Shown: positions 49,031-61,867, counted from the stretch's first letter. The stretch: 64,000 nucleotides of DNA from Arenicola marina (GCA_964019135.1 OZ025250.1:51335357-51399356), one strand, 5' to 3'. Notes: generated by a model from the sequence alone, not told the origin. Numbers and translations are program-made.

Positions 49031-50578
49031 ACCCAATTCAAATAATTATTTCCTCACATTACACATGTCGTTTTGCAACCGGTGGAAACAGATCAACTCA
49101 ACATATGAGACATGTTCACTATATTTACCATGTTTATTGAATTTATATAAGAAACGTGTCAACAACATGGTTATACACTGTATATTAGTGAAGTATAAAA
49201 ACAGGTGGTTAGATAACACAAAAGGCGGCAGAAAGCGACATAACACATCTTAACACGTAATTACACACTGATCATTGTAGGACCAAACGGATCGAGCTCG
49301 TCGAATGCCTAGAATAAAACGTCTTACGGTCTCAAGAATATATACATAATATTTAGACAATAACCAGGTTGACAGTGGTATATATATGACTATCATGGAG
49401 GATGAATACCTCACTTATCAATCTTTTGCATAGGGCAACTACGCTTGATAGGACCAATTCCCCGCGATGCAGTTGAAACAAAAGAACAGTAATGCATATT
49501 GAGGTCAACTTATGCATATATATTATAATAACTTAGCCCGTATCAATTGGGCGTGATAGTGTATTGGAGTTTACATTGATATAGATATATTCACTGATTA
49601 AGTATGACATATTGCTCCTGGTTTTAGTTGACCGTATCCGCAGTTAAGGGCCGCCGTTTGCGTACAGTGATATAGGATCGAATCATCATCGTCATCACTT
49701 TGTTGAATGTCTTCTACTGTGTGAACTACAATGTCTATGGCGAGGCTTTCTTGGTGTACAGCGATACAGCGCATATCACATGTCGGAACGATGGCGAAGA
49801 TATCATGTTGTGACCAAGAATGACACGGAAACAGAAACGTGAGAGGGGAACCAGGCAATAAGTAAAATAGACCGATGTGAACTAGCTTACACCGGCCATT
49901 ATATCAAAACAACAGGATTATTTACTCTTTTTCGGTGCATTTATAAAAAATATGCGATGAAATATCCTATTATCACTTCTATTATTTATGGAAAACATGT
50001 ATTTAGTGTGATTTACCCAAGGAAATATCATGCGACATAATATTCGCGTAGGCTGGTGCCTGGCCTGACACCATCATATGACTTACAGCCTGGTACCCAT
50101 GGAATTTACGCAGGAACGGAGCCACACTTAGCGAATTGAGCTTGCACTAAATAACATCTAGTCAGGTGCCCAGCCTCAAAGCTGAATGTCTGATCTCAGC
50201 AAAAGCTCTCGACCAAAATAGACCGATCCAGGCTCCGACACTAAGCCCCGCCCACGCTTGAGTCCTTTTTCCTTACTCGTGAGCATGAAATTGACAATCA
50301 TAGCGGATGGTAGGTGCAAGTGAGAAGTACTCATCTCTGAAACTCACAAGAAAGTAACACGCTGCTTTGTTTTTCCGACTTGTTTGTCCGAAATAACGCA
50401 CGTGGAAGACCTCTTTTCGCCACATGATTGGATAGAAGCAACAGTGACGTCAGTGAATGATTGACTGCCTGGATCGGTCTATTATGGAAGCAGTAACAAC
50501 ACTAGTTACCGCCCCCTGTATGATGCGCCACACACCACGCCCGTGTACTGTCCGAACGAGGGTCGTTTGGCGTCAAGG
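49031..50578. other. 3' flank of gene B, no firm gene
   Basis: A minus-strand frame at 49598-49858 contains an acidic run (QQSDDDDDS) and ends GQLKPGAICHT. There is no supporting acceptor and no recognised domain, so it is not called as a gene. Confidence 0.3.
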
Positions 50579-53500
50579 TCAATGGGACATCCGGGTCACC
50601 AGGAACACCATCGCCATTGACAGCAACACTGATGACGTCACAGCAGAAAGTGGTGACGCACCACTCATCTCTGAAATGTACAGAATCGTCCATATATATA
50701 TACCGTTTTGATTAACATATATTAAAGTTTCTTGCACGCTTTGACTTAATGGTACTGTCACAATAAATTTGCCGGGTAGGGTATCGTTAGTTCATTTAAG
50801 GTTCATACACGGGCGATCACTATGAATCTGGTTAGCTCAGCTGGTTGATTGGTTGTATATATTCAGGACGCTTTAACCACTTTTGATCACATCGCGTCCA
50901 TGGGAGAAGGAAGTGAGAGTGGAGCCATGTCCGCGGGGGTACCCCCTACTCTCAGACCGTAGATCATTCATAGGGTTAGGTGTTCGATCCTTAGGCACTT
51001 TGTTTCGGTGTGTGGATGCAAACAATTATTTAGCCAGTTTTATGGCGAAATAAATATCTTGAAATGCCAATTTTCCAAGTGGCGTCTGTTGGGAATATTT
51101 GAGACCTTTATTAGATTTGCAATGATGCGTATACATTCAGGGGCGGATCTAGTGGGGGGGGGGGAGGGGGGGGGCGTGATGTGTTTAAATACTAGCCTCT
51201 ATATAATATAACCAAATACTCACGGACAGTGAATGTATATTCTTGTTCCGAAGTCGTAGTCTCCGACACCGTGTTGCTGGCGATGCAAATCCACACATTA
51301 TCGCCCACCATCTCCCCCGTCAGCTCCAACTGTGCGTCATTCACGGTCACCGGGTCCAGGCCTTCCATTTTAGACTCCCACCATATCTCTGGGTAAGGGT
51401 TTCCGAGAGCGGTGCAGTTCAGCAGTTCGCCCACGTAATACACCCCGTCATCTCGATCACTCACCACTTGGATGTCGCGGACGCTGTCTGTAAATATTTA
51501 ATAAAACAGACTGATGTATTCTACATGATTTGTTCATGATTTTCTTCATGATTTTGCATGATTCACAGCCCCGGTATGAGTAAAATGGTATTATCGCCAA
51601 GGTGTATATTTCAATCGCATGGCTATATGACATTTCTACATTTTTGTTTGTGTATATATATATATATACATTTTCGTGTGTGTATATATATATATATATT
51701 TTCGTTTGTGTGTATATATATATATATTTGTGTCGCTTTGTCACATCTGTAATAAAACAAACAAATGTCCCATAAAAGGGGTCTGGTAAGAGGTAAATGG
51801 CGACACGCGACACAGGCATATTTGAATAATCGACATTCGACATTGACCCCCAAATTCCGACACTGAGGATCTAAAAAAGCGACAGCGACACAGATTTTGG
51901 AAAAAACCACAATGAAGAACATAGCCTAATTTTGAAACATCGACACTGGATCCCCCCCCCCCCCCCCCACTTCCAGATCCCTTTTAAATGATTATTTCAG
52001 GAGCTATGTTATTGCGTCGATGGTAACCGGTGATTATGTCTATTCAAGTTCTCAACACTCATTTTTGTTAAATAAGTAATAGTTTAGTCATAGTCTAAAC
52101 AATCTATGGATATGTTTGAGCCCCATATTAACCTAAAGCCAAGTCCCAAGCGAAGACGATTCTCAGTTACCGTTATTTATAAACAATTTAAACAGTAATC
52201 TGCCGTATTAGGTAAGCCAATCTGGTAATTGTGAATTCCGCGTTCCTTGAAATTATTATTTTGATCGTAATTAGAACTGATTTGACCGTTTTGCGCACAT
52301 CGTGAAATTTGCCTCCGGGCGACCGCAGCCGTCGGAGCGGACGAACAGCGCGCCACCTAGCGAATGGGAGCTTGGCACACAGCAAGCTCCCTGCACTTGG
52401 ACCACTTGAAACAAGTTCTAATTGACAGTAAACTATTTTTTTCATCACATGATACCGTGTGTTATTTGGCTTAGGCTGGATCCCCGGCACTAATTTGTAG
52501 AAATGCCCGGTGCATGTTTCCCATCAATTTGCGCAGCGTTGCCCTGGCGAGCGAGTGCGAAAATGCTTTGAGGAAATAGGTGACACCAGAGATACAATGG
52601 AGCCTAAGGCAGAGAGTAGGCACACAATAAGTTCTATAACTATCTCTGGAATCACTTACCGACCATAACATGTAAATATAACAGGCCTACAACGAATGGT
52701 GGAACAATAGAGGTGGACCCGACTAAAACATACATTTCCTAACAAGCTCAATTCGGATTTAATTCATATTCCTTTTAAGCCTGCTCTGAACGGATTCCAT
52801 TGTCAATACAATCTGACAGACACACCAGCGGTCACATGACTTACACATGACGTCCATGTTGCTGTACCCGATGACCTCGAAGGACGGGGATTGCGTGTAG
52901 ACCCGACAAGTGAGGTTCGTCTGGTCGTTCTCTGCCTTCGCTGTGTGGTTACTGAACTAAAATAGGGAAGGATTCAGGGTTTAAACCTCAGTATTCATAC
53001 AACGGAAAGATCCTGCACGGCATATAGTTGTGTTAAAATTCCTTTGTAAATGGTTCTACATTGTACTGTGACACAAATATTGCTTAATTTCTCAAGCATA
53101 TATTTAGCATTTGAATAAACGATATATAATATCACAAATAGAACACAATAATTGCAAATAGAATAGAATAACACTGGATACAATATAATGCAAATATAAG
53201 TAGCCGCACGATTTAATGAGAAAATGGCTGTTACAATACCACAAATAGAACATCATTACCATGGTGATTGTAGATGTTTCATCTGTTGACGTCGCTTCCG
53301 TTCTGGTGACGACGCCATTTTGTTTTTCTCCGTTGACGTATATTTCCATCATGGGGAGCTGTGCCTCGGAGACCTCCTCAAACTCTGGACTGCCGAACCG
53401 AGCAGTGCAGGTCACCTGACTGATCTCCCCCTCGTGCGGGACAGGCCCGATCTGATCCACTTCCGGGACATCTGAAAGTCATACAGTTGTTGTTTTTTTA

Positions 53501-56500
53501 TTAGATTTTTTAAACGCCTTTTTTCATAGATTTTAGATTATAGATTAAATTTTATTTGTTCATAATATAGAAATATACACGCCAGTATAAGCCGGATAAA
53601 CAAGCTACATTTCAGATGTTTCACTTGTGCATTAAACAGTAAACGAGATTATCGGATTTCGATCATGGGAAGTTGTCGAGAAAAACGAATGTTTCTTTCA
53701 CTGAATACGTGCGAGTATGTATGTTTGATTGAATGTAAAATTCTACATCAAGTAGCCCCAGGCTCCTTCCCTACATCATCCCTCATACACACACATATAC
53801 GAGCGGCGGCTTTAACAAGACAAACTTGAAGGCCCCATTTCCCCCATCTCCCAGTTTGGTACATCCTGAATCCACACCCTGACCCCTGCTTTGCCTTGTA
53901 AGCTGTTATCCCACTCACCCAGAACGACTAAGTTGGCCGTATGCGGCTTCTCGTCTTTCCACAGTGAGCATCCGAACACACTCCCGTCCTGCAGATTCAA
54001 ATCTCGCAGAACGAGATCGTAGGTCCCATCGATCTCGTACTTATTCTGGTCACTAGTGGCGCCGCCTGGCTGATTCTTGTAGATCGACTCCTGGGTCGTG
54101 GACGAGAGGTATTTTTTCCACTCGAAGGGGTTTCCCGTAGGATCCGGGCTGTTGACTGTACACGTGAGAGTGACGTCATCACCCACCTGCGCTGTGACGT
54201 CACTGGGTTCTTGAGAAATGTACGCCGCGCGGGTTACTGGAACACAGATGTATATACGTGTATATATGCTGCTGTTTAGTCTGTATTATATCAATGATGT
54301 AAACAATACCATATACGTGTGTGTGTGTGCGGGTCATGGGGCTATGAGAAGACCTAATTTTGGTCATGCATGGTAGGATTCATCAACAGAGGCGGAAAAA
54401 GGAGGTAAACATTTGTTATTTAATTATGTCAACAGTTTTACTAGCTAACCGGCAGGGCCGCCTGAACTACTGTCCGATTAGTGTTTGCGATCAAGGATTT
54501 GTGTTCAACAAAAAAAAAATTGTCCGCACCGGGAATTGAATTGAAATGTGTGTGTCCCCGATCGTTCCCTGTAAACTTTAATTGCGGATGGCTGGGTCAA
54601 CGGTGCAAAGAAACAATGATAAATTGTATGAGTGTCTTAATGAATAAAATAAACAGCTTCGGCTGTCGACTAAAGGGCCATTGTATACTACAAGTTGTTA
54701 TTTTCCGTCCGACTGCGATTTATATTCGGTTGCTTTTTGTCATATTCAATGTGCAACCTAGTCACAATTTATGTGCATTTATGGTCTACAGCATACAATT
54801 AAGTGTCAACATACATACAATCTGTCAGTTAGTGCTGGCATCACTGCTCGTATAAAGAACTGCTGCTCTTCAGTTTTTAGAATATACATAAGCTAAAATC
54901 GTATATAATTCTCGCTGTTTTACCGCGATTTGCAATTCCCGAAAGGTTTCAAAATGTGTATGCTCCTGGTATTTCGCATCTGTACATTTTTTATCGATAC
55001 GTTATACATACATCTCCATAAAACGTGGTATTCGTCCTCATACACTACATGGCCTGTTTGCCATGTTCTGTTTGCGAGAGTCGTTCCACTATATATACAT
55101 GTTTTCATTGCAAGCTGGTGAACACCACATCTATACCTATAGCGAGTGCCTATTTATATCTATACATATTATAAAATATAAATTTACATTGCAATAGGGT
55201 TAGGTAACTAGTAACTATATAAACAATACGTTGATAGTTGGCTTTGGTTACGAATATGCTCATGACACTTTTGGTTGCATTTTGTTGGATCGTTTGTTTA
55301 AATGCCTATGGTACCAAAATGGTACTGCTAATAATGCCCGCTAAAGGCGTTCGAAGGAAACGTCGTATGTCGGAGGTACAACGCGCTCCTTGTTCGTTAA
55401 GATGCACGTCATTTGGAAACGCCTATTGCAAGTGGCGCCTAAACTAAAAGAAGGAAGGTACGTGTGGCCTTGGCCCATGGCCCGCGGTATGACGGCGCCA
55501 AGTGGGCTGGGCAGGTACAAGCCAGTACCCCAGGTATCATTGATAACAGGCCGGAAATAAAGATACTATGATAGAGAGAGGTGTCATAAGGTTCAGAGCC
55601 TCGTGACTGGGTAGTGATAACGAGGTTGGAGATCATGGTGAATGTCAGTGAAGCCTCCTGTGCGAACAGAAGATGATTATGTCTGTTGTGTACAGAATCA
55701 AAAAACGAAATTTGAACGAGATGAAGTGATAAACGATAGATGAAGAAAAAATATAGATAATTTATGAAGGAGTCAGTCACGACAAGAGTCAACCGTTGAT
55801 TATGCGACGCCCATTGCACTTTATATACTCATAATTCCGTGTAAATTTATCTTTGTTATATGTAGCGTCAGAAAATAGAGAGTTAGTGCCAATATTGCCA
55901 TAAACCAGCCAGCCAAACAGTAGATACTATAATACATTTTCAGTTTGGCATCAGTGGTTAAGCAGTAATGGTTAATGACGTTGAAATGATGATATCACCG
56001 TGTTGTTGCGTATATGAATTCTAACTTGGGTAAAATAAACCGCGGGACAATTACATTGTGTTTAGATGAAATTTGCCCCAGATGCAAGTGCCATGGTCGT
56101 CGGTCTGTAGCCAAGCATGGATGCCAAATGAGACTGCAAAAATAACAATGGCAGCAGTGACGTCATGGCGGTCTAAATACCCATTCACCGTCGATGATGA
56201 CAACATTTTGACCATAGAAAACCCTTACAGGGAAATAGCAGCGATTCGGATAGATACATGTCCTGCATCATTTGTCACACAAAAAATTCAAATGACGCAT
56301 TTTTCATTGAGCTGTGAGGGGACATGGCGGCGCATTGTAAATAGATAGTGAGCGGACTACGCAATATTTCGTTTAAATTAATGTCCCATTATTTTTCGGA
56401 TGTCCCATAATTTAAAGGAGCTCTGAGAGACTGGGACCCACCCTCTGGTCTACCTATCGGAACCATTGAAATAGTATAATTCCTTTATTCATATGTATAA

Positions 56501-56771
56501 TTGTATCTTGTTTTAATAATCGTGGCAAGTTGTCCAAGATATTTGGGTCAGATTTGCGCATCTGCCAAAAATTAGCAGAAAGGTGTGATTTTCCTGTGTA
56601 GTAGGCTTACATCATAAAACTGTGTCGGTCCTTTTGGCCAATTAAAATCAAGATATATATTGCATACCATTTCCCCGCTGATGATTTGGAAGGAAGAATG
56701 TATTGGAGTGAAGGTCATTATCAGTCGTTACCTGCCAACAGCAGCACTGAGAGGTGAAGTGGCGTCCACAT
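50579..56771 (-). CDS. Gene B: three-Ig-domain cell-surface protein (paralogue of gene A), 345 aa
   Basis: Six exons join in frame on the minus strand: 56771-56732, 54236-53919, 53471-53260, 52956-52845, 51487-51224, 50670-50579 (TGA), 1038 nt. Exon order, phases and near-equal lengths match gene A (exon 4 is 112 nt in both). Signal peptide MWTPLHLSVLLLAVTRA. V-type domain about residues 19-118, with C39, the core Trp (W53 in FEWKKYL) and C103 after LQDGSVFGC. Split second Ig domain (ISQVTCTARFG, TNLTCRVYTQSPS). Third, C2/I-type domain (LLNCTALGNPYPEIWW, NVWICIASNTV). C-terminal exon with a hydrophobic stretch (SSVLLSMAMVFLV) and TRMSH end: GPI signal or minimal membrane anchor, as in gene A. 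The shared KYEI-GTYDL text of the V domains ties the two genes as paralogues. Overall similarity is modest, so this is an old duplication. A surface recognition or adhesion role is inferred. Confidence 0.85.
50853..50985 (-). mobile_element. tRNA-derived SINE fragment in gene B intron 5
   Basis: Matches the 3' body of the SINEs at 15552-15780 and 61868-62125 (GTATATATTCAGGACGCTTT, GAGAGTGGAGCCATGTCC), truncated after CCCCTACTCTC. Confidence 0.6.
51649..51729. repeat. TA-rich minisatellite in gene B intron 4
   Basis: Three units of TTTTCGTGTGTGTATATATA type. Confidence 0.75.
51750..51920. repeat. Dispersed repeat, copy 2
   Basis: Counterpart of 47915-48085. It is followed by a long poly-C run near 51952-51969. 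It lies in gene B intron 4. Confidence 0.6.
55256..55447 (+). CDS. Possible small secreted-peptide precursor, 63 aa
   Basis: From ATG at 55256 the frame gives MLMTLLVAFCWIVCLNAYG, a plausible signal peptide, then TKMVLLIMPAKGV, a multibasic RRKRR cleavage site, and a 26-residue end with three Cys (MSEVQRAPCSLRCTSFG, NAYCKWRLN). Hydrophobic start, furin-type site and Cys-bearing product are the layout of a neuropeptide or small peptide precursor. I do not recognise the peptide, it lies inside intron 1 of gene B on the opposite strand, and a frame of this length can arise by chance. Confidence 0.22.
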   Translation: MLMTLLVAFCWIVCLNAYGTKMVLLIMPAKGVRRKRRMSEVQRAPCSLRCTSFGNAYCKWRLN

Positions 56772-57275
56772 TGTCCTTGAGTTGGTCACCTGATGGGTCG
56801 GCGTCCAGTGAAATATACCAATGTGAAGTCAGGCGTTGTATCAATGTGTCACTAATGCGCGAATCCTGACGAGTTAATTTCACTTTCTTCTGGCTTAATC
56901 GAAACGAACTACCTCTTCCTCGCGCTGGCGGTGAAAACGCCGCAGATGTCAAATGTCGTCTTCTTCTGGAAAAATGGCGGGAAAAAGTCAAATTGGCTTT
57001 GACCTTGGTGGTAGATTGCCGGATGCCTTTTGTTTTCAATGAACGTGACTCAGCAACAAGTGAATTATATGATGCGGTTAAATATCTTCCATTTAGTTGC
57101 TTTTGTCCTTGACGACTTTACCGTGGTGACGTCCTAGAGCCAGCCACAAATGCATTCAAAGTCGAATGGCATTGATAGTTTCCTGTGGCGAGGTTTATAT
57201 AAGCAACGATGGATGGAGCTTTTCGATGAATGGAGCTTCTCGCCCGAGGTGTATCGATGACACTCAGGTAAATAT

Positions 57276-57320
57276 CATCCCGGTAACAAAGTGACTGTGA
57301 CATGTGAATCCGAAGAAATA
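57276..57320 (+). pseudogene. Possible relic of an Ig exon
   Basis: The frame reads HPGNKVTVTCESEE and soon stops. GxxVTVTCE is the usual B-strand pattern of an Ig domain. It lies just upstream of gene B on the opposite strand. It is short enough to be coincidence. Confidence 0.15.
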
Positions 57321-57637
57321 TTTTTTTGACTAGGACAGGTGCCTCAGGGCCCTGAATGAGTAATACACGCCGGTAGACTGCGAGTGATGGTTAGAGTAAC
57401 TCACGGAGTCACAGGACAAGGCACAGCAGGGGTTTTTCTCGTCGGTCAGAAATAACCAATATACGGTGATCGAGTATAGAGTATGGAGCGGAGCTAGCTA
57501 CCAACCAACCAGAGTGGTGAGGTGAGCGGGGCAATCTACTGATAAGAACCTCAGCTGCCGGCCGAGTAGGCTCGCCAGTCGGGTTTAGTGTCTCAGGGTT
57601 CACCTCCAGCACGCGACCTCCCTACGTCTACCAACGC

Positions 57638-57640
57638 AAA

Positions 57641-57671
<31 letters not shown>

Positions 57672-57720
57672 ACACCCACCTCCCACCTGGTCCTGCTCCT
57701 GCCACCCCCCCCCCCCCCAG
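57638..57720. repeat. Poly-C and (CA)n tracts
   Basis: Two C runs of more than ten bases around CACACACACAC. No gene. Confidence 0.7.
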
Positions 57721-57929
57721 GTTGCCTTCCCGCAGTAACCAGTCATGTTGGTATGATCTTTGAAATACGCCCGCCCTGTTCAGTTCATATCTATAGCCCC
57801 ACTGTCACATGGCCCCCTTCCTCCAAGTCAGCGTTCTATGGAGAACCCGATAAGCCACACCGAACGAGGCAAGGATTGTTTGACCTCTGTCTGTGTTTAT
57901 GTAGCTTTCGCGCTATCAATCATTGAGAA

Positions 57930-59188
57930 TCATTTCACATGGTATTTATTTCTTTACACTTGCTACCCTAAGTAATAACAATACCGTCAATTACCATTAT
58001 TATCCCGATTATATATGCTTTCGCAATTAATGCCGTTTATTATGCAATTCACTTAACGTGTTCTACTCGACTTTGATGAATAATCTAAGTGATATTTGTT
58101 TCACGATTCGCATTTTAAGTTTACCAGTATTAACCAGTTACACTAACCATAGAGCATGGAGTGAGCGACGGCAACATGTATCGCTGGATGGTAAATACGA
58201 TCAACTGGTGGTGGCATAAGTAAACGATGAGTTGACATGTCTTCGGTAACACCCTGAAAATGACTCATGTCTGTATTTACCACACCGGAAGATTCACCAC
58301 ATTGATGACGTCACCACAGTGGAAGGCAGGTCCTAAATCGTGTGACAACTGTAGCAATATTCAACGTATACATCATGCACCGATAAAACCAACATAATAA
58401 ACATACACCCTTCACATGTCAACCCACATAGCCCACTCCTAAACACCGAAAACTCATGCATGCAATGCACACACACAAACCATTAGCTACTCACACCTGG
58501 GCCAAGCACCCCTCTCCGATAGGACTTCGATCTTGGCCAATACCGGTGTTACATGCATATCACCCACGTACACAAATCGCTTGGTAACGAAATTATGTTG
58601 ACTAAGACTATCTGCTGCAGATGTTCCCCCTGAGCATCCCACCGCTGGCGAACCAAATACTTGTTGTGACGATAAATATGTTCGGCGCGAGATTATGTGA
58701 CAGCGAAGTGAGGAACTTTACCATCAGATCATTGAACTCAATTATACACTATATATAGTGTCCGACGTATATGGTGTTTAGTATAAAGAGTTAACGCATA
58801 ATCGCCCTTGTCGGTTCCCCACCATATCACAAGTATAAATTAAGATGTTCGATATATTTCGGGTATATTCATTCTGTATATGTTGCGCTGTGCGCCACCT
58901 GTGGTGTAACATTCATAGTCTCTCTTAGGAGGTTTTTTTTTCTACTCGTGCTCGTTCGGATAATCACATTCTTTTAGCTATGTAGCTCGTAGGGCTACAT
59001 GGATTGTATTGCCGTTCCAAAAAATTCCATTCCAAGCATTTTCCATCCAAAACAACGGTTGTTTTTAATTGTGCAAACCAGCACCTCATCGCCGCTTCAT
59101 CTCCGCACGCGAAGCACTGACATAAAAGCGCTTAGGCCTAATCAGAAGGTATAAATCGGGATGATCGTAGAAAGGCCGTCAAGGCCGG
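57930..59188. other. Intergenic, no firm gene
   Basis: An acceptor-like CTGCTGCAG at 58620 is followed by a short open frame (DVPPEHPTAGEPN) that stops within 26 codons. I do not call it an exon. No structured repeat. Confidence 0.35.
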
Positions 59189-59553
59189 GTTATGTGGCCT
59201 CAATCTGTTGACATAATACAGGTTATGTGGCCTCAATCTGTTGACATAATACAGGTTATGTGGCCTCAATCTGTTGACATAATACAGGTTATGTGGCCTC
59301 AATCTGTTGACATAATGCAGGTTATGTGGAATCAATCTGTTGACATAATACAGGTTATGTGGCCTCAATCTGTTGACATAATACAGGTTATGTGGCCTCA
59401 ATCTGTTGACATAATACAGGTTATGTGGCCTCAATCTGTTGACATAATACAGGTTATGTGGAATCAATCTGTTGACATAATACAGGTTATGTGGCCTCAA
59501 TCTGTTGACATAATACAGGTTATGTGGCCTCAATCTGTTGACATAATACAGGT
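59189..59553. repeat. 33-bp tandem array, 11 copies
   Basis: The unit contains GGCCTCAATCTGTTGACATA. Copies are nearly identical. Units 5 and 9 share a GGAATC variant, hinting at a 4-unit higher-order repeat. The 11-residue periodic frames (MWPQSVDIIQV) exist because 33 is a multiple of three. Confidence 0.9.
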
Positions 59554-60405
59554 TGCATTGTTTTCACTGTATGGCTTTCACTCGACTGTGATGATTTACT
59601 TACAAACAGTACATGTCACCTCCACAATAAACCGGATAAAGCAGTGAATCGCTTGGTGATCACGTGCATTTCTTGTCATTCGTCAAAAAGAGCAGAGGGT
59701 GAGGTTGGTTGGCGCTAAAATAAGTTTCACCCTTAAAATTGGTTCCGGTCTCAACGAATAAACACTCAAAAATCGTGGGTAATTGGTGAGGCCTCGTGAA
59801 AAGCGGGATGGGGTGGGGGGAGGGGGCGGGGTGTTTTACAGGACGGGGGCATGAGGAGGAAGTAACCGCCACCCCCCGCCCGCCACCACCCACCCCTACC
59901 ACCGCCACCAGATTAAGAAAATTACGTTGAAGACATTGAAACAAATACAAAAAATTGAAAGAATGAAAAGAACCCAAGCTAACTCAAAAAGAGCGAAACA
60001 GGTTCCATGGTGGGCGGCAGTTATGTTTACATATTGATTGTGGGCACTGCGTAAGACCCTTGCCATAAGCTCCTGGTCGTGCTGAGATGTTGTCACATGT
60101 CATCCGAAAGAAATATTTCGTAAATATTATACAAATCAGATACTCCGACCAGAGCTGGTTTGCGAACCGTGTTACCCCAGCAAGCTTCATTCAGTTAAAC
60201 GACCCATAAATGAAATGAAAATATATCAATAGATCGACAGATCAAGCATGTGCGCAAGTTCTTTTGTTTGCATTTAAAGCAATATGTTTTGTAATTTGTA
60301 TATTGTCAATCTCTTCTCCATCTCAAATAAGTATATTATATCTTGAATTTAAATCCTGAAAGCGTGTGTCATCGGGAGCAGAAGTTGGCCGGCTTTATAT
60401 CGCTG
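59554..60405. other. Intergenic, no gene seen
   Basis: A G/C-rich stretch near 59810-59910 is the only feature. Confidence 0.4.
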
Positions 60406-60903
60406 TGTAGTATATCTGGTCCCAGGCCCGAATGGACGCCGAAAGTTCTACCCGCAGAGGCGGGATTGGAACCGGCGACCTTCCGCATCCCGAGCGAACA
60501 CCTTACACGTTAGGCCAAAGGGAAATTCCCGTTTGGCCCGAGGCGCTTGGTGTCTTTCACCCACCGGGCCTGGGCCGAGATATCACACTCCACCCTTTCC
60601 CCAATGGACTGCGACCTCGCAGTAACCGCCACCATGCGCCACGCCGTCAAACCGGACACTGGCCTTATCATGTGGCTTCGGGTGGCTCCGACAACCCACT
60701 TTCGTTTCCATCGGCACCAAATGTAGTATTTCTGGTCCCAGGTCCGAATGGACGCCGAAAGTTCTACCCGCAGAGGCGGGATTTGAACCGGCGACCTTCC
60801 GCATCCCGAGCGAACACCTTACACGTTAGGCCAAAGGGAAATTCCCGTTTGGCCCGAGGCGCTTGGTGTCTTTCACCCACCGGGCCTGGGCCGAGATATC
60901 ACA
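60406..60903 (-). mobile_element. Tandem pair of tRNA-derived SINE heads (period 316 bp)
   Basis: 60406-60587 and 60722-60903 are nearly identical (two or three differences by eye). In minus-strand sense each has an A-box-like TGGCCTAACGTGTAAGG, then GGTCGCCGGTTCAAATCCCG, a B box, and a downstream arm. The 134 bp between them occurs once. The pair looks like a recent local tandem duplication of a SINE. Confidence 0.65.
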
Positions 60904-61740
60904 GCTGCGCGCCTGTTCTCTGTTCGGTATTCTGTGTGATATCAACAGCGGCTCGCTATGACGTCCGCGCGCGATAAACTAGTCCGCGCAGTTTTATGTT
61001 GAAATTGTTGTTTTGCAGACTCAACGAGACATATGAAACATGTATGAATCATAATTTTGAGATACTTTTAGTTTTGATTCTAAAATGTTAATAATCTAAG
61101 ATGGCGCATGTAAATAGGCTGCTTTAACATATGTGTATTATTATGTGTGCATATCCATGAATACGTCGAACGGCAGGGCGCTTTAAACCGGTTTCTGTCG
61201 CGATTCACTTGGCAATCTCGATCGTTGAACGATCGTTGGAACCAATGTAATGTATTTACGGCCATTTGTATTTTATTACATACCTAAGACTAGAATGTCA
61301 AAAATATTTCCAATCACCAATATCGGTTCATCTTCCATGTTAGATCCCACGAAATGGAGTAGTTTAGTAAATGGTAGGCATGATCGAGTCCTACGTGAGC
61401 TATGTTGAAACACCAACTCGCCGGGACACAGAACAACGACCTTCATGAACATAGTGGTCATGCCCATGCTGCACTGATACCCATGACCTATATATATATA
61501 TCGCGATGACAACTAAATACCGTAAAACATATTAACCCAAAAAATGACCGAGCTGTGTTTGTAAGCACGTGTCAACTTTTGGAAACGCCACTGTATCCAC
61601 GCCGCGGGGTCACGTGGACGAGATCGAACACGTCCGTGGAATAGGCACGATGCTTCCACCGGCGTATGATTCATTGTCAACTCAGCGGCTTCATCACATC
61701 GACAAGGACTCAATGTTACCGCATTCCAACTTAACATTTG
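60904..61740. other. Intergenic, no gene seen
   Basis: Short TA run near 61490-61500. No exon recognised. Confidence 0.4.
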
Positions 61741-61867
61741 TGGTGTCCGGCGATGCGGGGCCGGCCCGACAGCTCAGTGGGTGTGTCATCACATGTGGTG
61801 TCCGGCAATGCGGGGCCGGCCCGACAGCTCAGTGGGTGTGTCATCACATGTGGTGTCCGGCGATGCG
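61741..61867 (+). repeat. 55-bp tandem repeat of a SINE 5' end
   Basis: Units start at 61741, 61796 and 61851 (TGGTGTCCGG), exactly 55 bp apart. Each contains GGGGCCGGCCCGACAGCTCA and GTGGGT, the start and A box of the SINE that follows, but no B box. The third unit runs into the full SINE. Confidence 0.75.

Noticed and set aside
52655-52675. Alternative first exon of gene B (ATG TTA TGG TCG before GTAAGT)
   Set aside because: It lies inside an intron 3' of the V exon, encodes only four residues, and ends in the wrong phase.
58621-58700. Exon starting after CTGCTGCAG (DVPPEHPTAGEPN)
   Set aside because: Stops after 26 codons, has no Ig pattern beyond two adjacent Cys, and no donor.
59138-59647. 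Periodic 11-residue protein frames on both strands
   Set aside because: Products of a 33-bp noncoding tandem repeat.
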